From Agrococcus beijingensis (GTDB lineage: Bacteria; Actinomycetota; Actinomycetes; Actinomycetales; Microbacteriaceae): a stretch of 64,000 nt of DNA. Positions 59,272 through 64,000 of the stretch are shown here, piece by piece (position 1 is the stretch's first letter; each line of letters opens with the position of its first letter). The notes beneath the pieces were generated by a model. The model saw only the letters and a list, made by a program, of their open reading frames with translations. It was not told the origin of the DNA and ran no database searches. The stretch lies in contig NZ_CP132360.1 of NCBI RefSeq assembly GCF_030758955.1, forward strand, positions 874,905 through 938,904, read 5' to 3'. The translations under genes and the position numbers were made by a program.

Positions 59272-60201
59272 TCACACCGGCGGCGCGTCGTCGCCCTCGT
59301 CGCGGGGCGGCTCCTGCCGCGGCCGGCCGTTCTGGTCGCGCAGGAAGCGCTCGAACTCGTGCGCGATCGCCTCGCCGGAGGCCTCGGGGCTCTCGACCGC
59401 GTCGCGCTGCTCCTCGAGCTTGCCGATGTAGGCGCGCATGTCGTCGTCGCGCTCGGTGAGCTCGTCGATGCCGCGCTCCCACTCGCCCGACTGCTCGACG
59501 AGGTCGCCGAGCGGGATGGTGACGTCGACCATCTCGGCGAGGCGGTCGAGCAGCGCGATGACGGCCTTGGGCGCGGGGGCGTTGTGCACGTAGTGGGGCA
59601 CGGATGCCCACAGGGACGCGGTCTGGATGCCGGCGTCCTGCGCGGCGAGCGAGAGCACCGTCATGATGCCCGTGGGCCCCTCGTACTCGCTCTGCAGCAC
59701 GCCCAGGCGCGCCTGCAGCTCGCGGCTGTCGCTCGAGATGGTGGTGCTGATCGGCCGCGTGTGCGGCACGTCGGCGAGCATCGAGCCGACGAACACGATG
59801 GCGTCGACCTCGCAGCCGCGCACGATCTCGAGGAACTCGGCGGCGTAGGTCGTCCAGTTGCGGCTCGGCTCGGCGCCCAGCATCGCGAACAGCTCGCCCT
59901 CGTTGCCGGAGCTCACGTCGAGGCCCGCGTCAGCGGCGAGCGGCTCGCGTGCCGACGGCTTGGTGGGGGCGTAGGCGACGGTCGCGGGCCACTGCAGGGC
60001 ACGGGTGCCGTCCTCGAGGGTGCGCACGACCGGCCGGTGCATGGCGAAGTCGACGTACTCGTCGGGCTCGATCTCGTCGAACGCCTCGAGCTCGGCGGCC
60101 TCGACGAGCCGGCGCACGGCACCGCTCGCCGCATCGCCCGCATCGGTCCAGCCCTCGAAGGCGACGACCATGATGCGGCCCTCGATCGGTCCTCGCGCCA
60201 C
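59272..60201 (-). CDS. PAC2 family protein (proteasome assembly chaperone-like)
   Basis: The 309-residue protein matches the bacterial PAC2 family: IMVVAFEGWTDAGDAASGAVRRL near residue 10 (read in parts), VGSMLADVPHTRP near 135, and VPHYVHNAPAPKAVIALL near 200, followed by an acidic, helical tail. The GTG at 60201 has a GAGGAGG upstream; a longer frame to 60255 exists. PAC2 proteins help proteasome assembly in eukaryotes; the bacterial role is unknown. It ends 9 nt from the convergent mshC. Confidence 0.9.
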   Translation of the reverse strand: MARGPIEGRIMVVAFEGWTDAGDAASGAVRRLVEAAELEAFDEIEPDEYVDFAMHRPVVRTLEDGTRALQWPATVAYAPTKPSAREPLAADAGLDVSSGNEGELFAMLGAEPSRNWTTYAAEFLEIVRGCEVDAIVFVGSMLADVPHTRPISTTISSDSRELQARLGVLQSEYEGPTGIMTVLSLAAQDAGIQTASLWASVPHYVHNAPAPKAVIALLDRLAEMVDVTIPLGDLVEQSGEWERGIDELTERDDDMRAYIGKLEEQRDAVESPEASGEAIAHEFERFLRDQNGRPRQEPPRDEGDDAPPV

Positions 60202-60271
60202 GCCGGGCACCTCCTCATGTCGAGCGCCCACTCTACGCTCGCCGCCGCTGATCACCGGGTCCCGCTCCGAC

Positions 60272-60277
60272 TAGGCT
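60272..60277 (+). promoter_or_regulatory. Putative -10 for leaderless HAD gene
   Basis: TAGGCT lies 6 nt upstream of the GTG at 60284. Confidence 0.6.
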
Positions 60278-60283
60278 TGCGCG

Positions 60284-60955
60284 GTGACCTCACCTGCCGC
60301 CGTACTGTTCGACATGGACGGCACGCTCGTCGACACGGAGCCGCTGTGGATGGCCGCCGAGGCCCGCCTCGCCGAGCAGCACGGCATCGCCTGGACGCGC
60401 GGCGACGCCGAGGCGCTGGTGGGCAGCGACCTCTGGGCGGGCGCGCAGTACTTCATCGACCGCGGCGTGCCGATGACCCCCGACGCGATCGTCGACCGGC
60501 TGGTCGGCGAGGTGCTCGATGGGCTCGGCGACACGCTGCCGACGCGGCCCGGCGCGCTCGAGCTGCTGGCGGCGCTGCGCGAGCAGGGCGTGCCGGTAGC
60601 GCTGGTGACCATGTCGACCCGCCTGCTGGTCGACCGGGTGGAGGCGGCCTTCGCGGTCGCGCTCGGCACCGCCCCGTTCGACGCCACGGTCGCCGGCGAC
60701 GAGTGCACGCAGGGCAAGCCGCATCCCGAGCCCTACTTGCGCGGCCTCGAGCTGCTCGGCGCCGATGCGGCCGGCTCGGTGGCGATCGAGGACTCCCGCA
60801 CCGGCGCGGCGAGCGCGCTCGCCGCCGGCCTCGTGACCATCGGGGTGCCGCACGCCGTCGACGTGTCGCACGTGCCCGGCATCATCCACTGGCCGACCCT
60901 GGCGGGGCGCACCCCCGCCCACCTGGCGGCCGCGATCAGAGAGGCCCGAGCATGA
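60284..60955 (+). CDS. HAD family hydrolase (beta-phosphoglucomutase-like)
   Basis: The 223-residue protein has the nucleophile motif LFDMDGTLVDTEPLW near residue 8, a helical cap with LVGSDLWAGAQ, the second motif VTMSTR near 107, KPHPEPYLRGLELLG near 146 and AIEDSRTGAASALAAG near 167. This matches the HAD IA phosphatases that include beta-phosphoglucomutase; substrate unknown. It is coupled to trmI (ATGA overlap). Confidence 0.9.
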   Translation: MTSPAAVLFDMDGTLVDTEPLWMAAEARLAEQHGIAWTRGDAEALVGSDLWAGAQYFIDRGVPMTPDAIVDRLVGEVLDGLGDTLPTRPGALELLAALREQGVPVALVTMSTRLLVDRVEAAFAVALGTAPFDATVAGDECTQGKPHPEPYLRGLELLGADAAGSVAIEDSRTGAASALAAGLVTIGVPHAVDVSHVPGIIHWPTLAGRTPAHLAAAIREARA

Positions 60956-61980
60956 TGGGCAGGACCGGCCCCTTCCAGTGGGGCGACGTGGTGCAGGTGA
61001 CCGGCCCGAAGCAGCGCAAGAACACGATCGTGCTGACCGAGGGCAAGCAGCTGCACACCCAGCACGGGTCGAAGGCGCACGCCGACTTCATCGGCGTCGA
61101 CGACGGCTCGCTCGTGCTCGTGGGCGAGGCTCCCCACCTGGCGATCCGGCCGCTGCTGCACGACTACGTGATGTCGATGCCGCGCGGCGCGGCGATCATC
61201 TACCCGAAGGACGCGGCGCACATCGTCGGCTTCGCCGACATCCATCCCGACCTCACGATCGTCGAGGCGGGCGTCGGCTCCGGCGCCCTCTCGCTGTGGC
61301 TGCTGCGCGCGCTGCACGGCACCGGCCGCCTCGTCTCGTTCGAGCGCCGCGAGGAGTTCAAGGAGGTCGCCGAGGCGAACGTCACCGGCTTCTTCGGCGA
61401 GCGGCCCCAGAACTGGCAGACGGTGCTCGGCGACCTGGTCGAGGAGCTGCCCGAGCACGTCGGCGACGGCGAGGCCGACCGCGTGCTGCTCGACATGCTG
61501 GCGCCCTGGGAGTGCATCGACGCGACCGCGCAGGCGCTGCGGCCCGGGGGTCTGGTGCTCGCCTACGTCGCGACCGTCACCCAGCTCTCCCGCACCGTCG
61601 AGGCGAGCCGCGCCGACGGCCGCTTCACGGCGCCGGCGTCGAGCGAGACGCTGGTGCGCGGCTGGCACGTCGAGGGACTCGCGGTGCGACCCGATCACCG
61701 CATGGTCGCGCACACCGGCTTCCTGATGACCGCCCGGCGGGTGGCGGACGGCGTCGACGTGCCCTCCTTCCGCCGCCGCGCGGCGAAGACGGAGTTCTCC
61801 GAGGCCGATGTCGAGGCCTGGACCCCCGGCGCCGTCGGCGACCGCACGCCGAGCGCGAAGCGGATGCGCCGCGCGGTGCGCGACGCCAAGCGGCAGTCCG
61901 ACGCCATCACCGGTCAGGCGCCGGGCGCCGCGCAGGCCGCCGACGGCGCGCAGGCGCCCGACGCGCCGCAGGTAGACTGA
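60952..61980 (+). CDS. trmI: tRNA (adenine-N1)-methyltransferase TrmI
   Basis: TrmI methylates A58 in the T loop of tRNA. The 342-residue protein has an N-terminal beta domain (MGRTGPFQWGDVVQVTGPKQR, read in parts), the SAM motif IVEAGVGSGALSLWLL near residue 104, FERREEFKEVAEANV near 128 and DMLAPWECID near 180. An Ala/Gln-rich tail closes the protein. Two ATGs in a row begin it. It is the usual left flank of the mpa/arc-dop-pup locus in actinobacteria, none of which follows here. Confidence 0.95.
   Translation: MMGRTGPFQWGDVVQVTGPKQRKNTIVLTEGKQLHTQHGSKAHADFIGVDDGSLVLVGEAPHLAIRPLLHDYVMSMPRGAAIIYPKDAAHIVGFADIHPDLTIVEAGVGSGALSLWLLRALHGTGRLVSFERREEFKEVAEANVTGFFGERPQNWQTVLGDLVEELPEHVGDGEADRVLLDMLAPWECIDATAQALRPGGLVLAYVATVTQLSRTVEASRADGRFTAPASSETLVRGWHVEGLAVRPDHRMVAHTGFLMTARRVADGVDVPSFRRRAAKTEFSEADVEAWTPGAVGDRTPSAKRMRRAVRDAKRQSDAITGQAPGAAQAADGAQAPDAPQVD
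61973..61978 (+). promoter_or_regulatory. Putative -10 element for the FKBP gene
   Basis: TAGACT overlaps the end of trmI and predicts a leader of about 29 nt with the GAAAGG ribosome site. Confidence 0.4.
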
Positions 61981-62013
61981 CCCCGTCACCCCGACCCCTC
62001 GAAAGGCATCGCC

Positions 62014-62994
62014 GTGCGCACTCGCTCCATCTCGATCGCCGCGCTGCTCGTCGCAGCCGCCGGCCTCACCGCGTGCCAGGCGCCCGCCGGCAGCCTGGAC
62101 GGCTGCATGCCGCTGCTGCAGCCGGGCGACGCGACGTCGCAGGTGAGCGTCGAGACCGGCTCGGGCGCGCCGACCGCCGAGTTCGAGATCCCGCTGGTGG
62201 GCGAGGGCGACCAGGCGCAGGTGCAGGGCGGCGAGGGCGAGCGGGCCGGCAACGGCGACACCGTCGATGCCGACTACGTCGTCTACTCGGGCAAGACCGG
62301 CGACCTCATCTCGAGCTCGTACGGCGACCCGAGCCAGCCGAGCGCCGCTGCCAATCCGCTGCGCCTGAGCGTCGGCGGCGACTCCGTGCTGGCGCAGGCG
62401 ATCGGCTGCGCGGCACCGGGCAGCCAGGTCGTGCTCACCACGACCATCGCCGAGCTCTTCGGCCCCAACGCCGCATCCGCCGAGATGGACATCGCGCCGG
62501 CCGACACCGCAGTCGTGGTGCTGGGCGTCAGCGACGTGCGTCCCGGCCGCGCCGAGGGCAACGCGAAGCCCGGCGTGCAGGGCATGCCCGCGATCGCGCT
62601 GGCCGAGAACGGCCAGCCGGGCGTCACCTTCCCCGGCTCGCCCGCACCGGCAGAGCTGACGGTCATGCAGAGCATCGAGGGCACCGGCGAGCCGGTCGCC
62701 GAGGGCGACACGGTGCTGCTGCACTACACCGGCATCATCTGGGAGACCGAGGAGGTCTTCGACTCGTCGTGGGAGAAGGGCAGCCCCACCGAGATGACGA
62801 TCGACGACGCCAGCCTGATCCCCGGCTTCGTCGACGCGGTCGTCGGGCAGCCGATCGGCAGCCAGGTCGTGGTCTCGATCCCGCAGGAGCTCGGCTACAG
62901 CGACCCGACGACGCGACCCGCGTCGATCGGCGAGGGCCAGCACCTCCTGTTCGTGATCGACATCCTCGACCGGGTCGAGCCCGCAGCACCGTGA
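62014..62994 (+). CDS. FKBP-type peptidyl-prolyl isomerase lipoprotein
   Basis: The 326-residue protein begins with a lipoprotein signal peptide whose lipobox is LTAC, cysteine 21. It then has a first FKBP-like region (about 50-190, degenerate) and a clear FKBP domain at about 225-326: VLLHYTGIIWETEEVFDSSW, LIPGFVDAVVGQPIGSQVVV and HLLFVIDILDRVEP. It probably assists folding outside the membrane. Similar genes lie between pafA and pafB in actinobacteria. The GTG start has GAAAGG upstream. Confidence 0.92.
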   Translation: MRTRSISIAALLVAAAGLTACQAPAGSLDGCMPLLQPGDATSQVSVETGSGAPTAEFEIPLVGEGDQAQVQGGEGERAGNGDTVDADYVVYSGKTGDLISSSYGDPSQPSAAANPLRLSVGGDSVLAQAIGCAAPGSQVVLTTTIAELFGPNAASAEMDIAPADTAVVVLGVSDVRPGRAEGNAKPGVQGMPAIALAENGQPGVTFPGSPAPAELTVMQSIEGTGEPVAEGDTVLLHYTGIIWETEEVFDSSWEKGSPTEMTIDDASLIPGFVDAVVGQPIGSQVVVSIPQELGYSDPTTRPASIGEGQHLLFVIDILDRVEPAAP

Positions 62995-63007
62995 TCGCCG
63001 CGCGCTA

Positions 63008-64000
63008 ATGCCGAAGATCGAGGCCGAGGAGCGCCAGTTCTCGCTCCTGCTCGCGCTGGTCGACACGCGCTCGGGCTTCACCAAGCACGAGCTCTTCGCT
63101 CGCGTCGCCGGCTATCAGGGCCAGCCGATCGGCGACGCGCTCGAGCGCATGTTCGAGCGCGACAAGGAGGCGCTGCGCGACCACGGCATCGTGATCGACG
63201 TCGTGCAGCCGCCGGGCGACGACAGCAACCAGGAGGCCCGCTACCGCGTGCTCGACGGGGTGCTGGGCGATCCGACCGAGCTGCAGTTCGACGCGATCGA
63301 GCGCGACCTGCTCGACCTGGCGCTGCGCGTCTGGCACGAGGGCGGGCTCACCGAGGAGTCGCAGCGCGCGGCGCTGAAGCTGCGCGCCGACCCGGAGTTC
63401 CGCGGCGGCCTGCCGCTCGAGCGCACCCCCGGCCGCACCGCGGAGCCCGACCGGGCCCCCGCCACGGCCACGGTGCTGCAGCCGCGCCAGCGACCGCGCG
63501 AGCGCGCCTTCCAGGCGCTGAAGCGCGCGGCCGACAAGCGGCGCGAGGTCGTCTTCGAGTACCTGAAGCCGGGCGAGCGCACGCCCCGCGCCCGCACGGT
63601 GCAGCCGTGGGCGACGGTGCTGTTCCGCGGGCGCTGGCTGCTCGTGGGCCACGACCTCGGTGCAGAGGACACCCGCACCTTCCTCATGCAGCGCATCGTC
63701 TCGCCGGTGCGCGACCGTGCCGCGAAGCACCCGTTCGAGGTGCCCGAGCACGCCGCCACCGACGCGCTCGCCAAGCTCGAGGAGATCTGGCGCACCGCGA
63801 CCGTCGGCGTGCTCGCGGTGCCCGGCAGCGACGCGGAGGTGCGCCTTCGCCACCGCCCCGGCACCTCCGAGGAGGACGGCCTGCTCGTCATCCACCACGC
63901 CGACCGTCACCTGATGGCCGACGAGCTCGCCGGTTTCGGCGCCGACGTCGCCGTGGTGTGGCCCGACGAGCAGCGCGCCCTGGTGCGCGCCCGGCTCGAG
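63008..64000 (+). CDS. pafB: PafB-like WYL-domain transcription factor (3' partial)
   Basis: The reading frame is open for 331 residues to the window end. It begins PKIEAEERQFSLLLALVDTRSGFTKHELF and FERDKEALRDHGI, the winged HTH typical of PafB, then a central region and a WYL domain with REVVFEYLKPGE and VQPWATVLFRGRWLLVGHDL near residues 180-215. PafB acts with PafC to activate LexA-independent DNA damage genes in mycobacteria. A fused PafBC or separate pafC would lie beyond 64000. The ATG is 13 nt after the FKBP stop. Confidence 0.92.
   Translation, partial: MPKIEAEERQFSLLLALVDTRSGFTKHELFARVAGYQGQPIGDALERMFERDKEALRDHGIVIDVVQPPGDDSNQEARYRVLDGVLGDPTELQFDAIERDLLDLALRVWHEGGLTEESQRAALKLRADPEFRGGLPLERTPGRTAEPDRAPATATVLQPRQRPRERAFQALKRAADKRREVVFEYLKPGERTPRARTVQPWATVLFRGRWLLVGHDLGAEDTRTFLMQRIVSPVRDRAAKHPFEVPEHAATDALAKLEEIWRTATVGVLAVPGSDAEVRLRHRPGTSEEDGLLVIHHADRHLMADELAGFGADVAVVWPDEQRALVRARLE

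Noticed and set aside
60284..63000. A hidden pup gene in the gaps between trmI, FKBP and pafB
   Set aside because: The gaps are only 33 and 13 nt, too short for even the 60-70-codon Pup.

Overview
The window is uniformly very GC-rich and densely packed, with frequent ATGA, GTGA and TGATG start/stop overlaps and many GTG starts. Its gene content (whiA, rbpA, opcA, mycothiol ligase mshC, pafB, a DUF3099 protein, actinobacterial glgA) marks it as an actinobacterial chromosome. The gene order and the particular RbpA and RapZ-WhiA arrangements suggest Microbacteriaceae (an Agrococcus-like organism); the family call is inference. I count about 66 protein genes and one tRNA. There are no insertion sequences, prophage genes or CRISPR arrays, so this is mostly core chromosome.

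Layout. 1-3935: a DUF1445 protein, a fused PxpB-PxpC carboxyltransferase-like protein and a biotin carboxylase-BCCP protein (5-oxoproline or amide metabolism). 3976-15202: uvrA-uvrC-rapZ-whiA, sodA, then gap-pgk-tpiA-secG-rbpA. 15303-23340, minus strand: tkt-tal-pgi-zwf-opcA-pgl, a translationally coupled pentose phosphate operon. 23521-26365: ctaB, ppx and ctaA, giving haem O and haem A for cytochrome oxidase. 26554-30652: sufB-sufD-Rieske-sufC-sufT, followed by a duplicated hairpin element. 30911-40969: a mixed stretch with pnuC, a DEAD-box helicase, bioY, a PEP mutase-like enzyme, an ABC-F ATPase, a SURF1 protein, DUF3099 and fabG. 41028-45029: glgC-serB facing glgA, then an ABC ATPase. 45128-55528: rpmE2, two APH-type kinases, an exonuclease, a hydrolase-glycosyltransferase pair, a sirtuin, a TrmH methylase, a DD-peptidase-like protein, an SGNH hydrolase, dinB and a PspC protein. 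55632-64000: tRNA-Leu, an M20 peptidase, uppP-mshC, a PAC2 protein, a HAD hydrolase, trmI, an FKBP lipoprotein and the start of pafB.

How the genes fit together. The glycolytic cluster and the pentose phosphate operon form a central-carbon block. CtaA, CtaB and SURF1 serve cytochrome c oxidase assembly. The Suf proteins build Fe-S clusters, but the cysteine desulfurase must be elsewhere. The last 6 kb keeps the neighbours of the actinobacterial pupylation-proteasome locus, while mpa/arc, dop, pup, prcBA and pafA are absent from where they usually sit.

The most noteworthy signals are: that apparently collapsed pupylation locus; an RbpA in which all four expected zinc-ligand positions are substituted; a series of at least 15 genes with a TANNNT hexamer exactly 6-7 nt before the start codon (leaderless transcription); an 89-90-bp tandem hairpin repeat after sufT; and two large intergenic inverted repeats. 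I did not find a clearly new multi-gene system.
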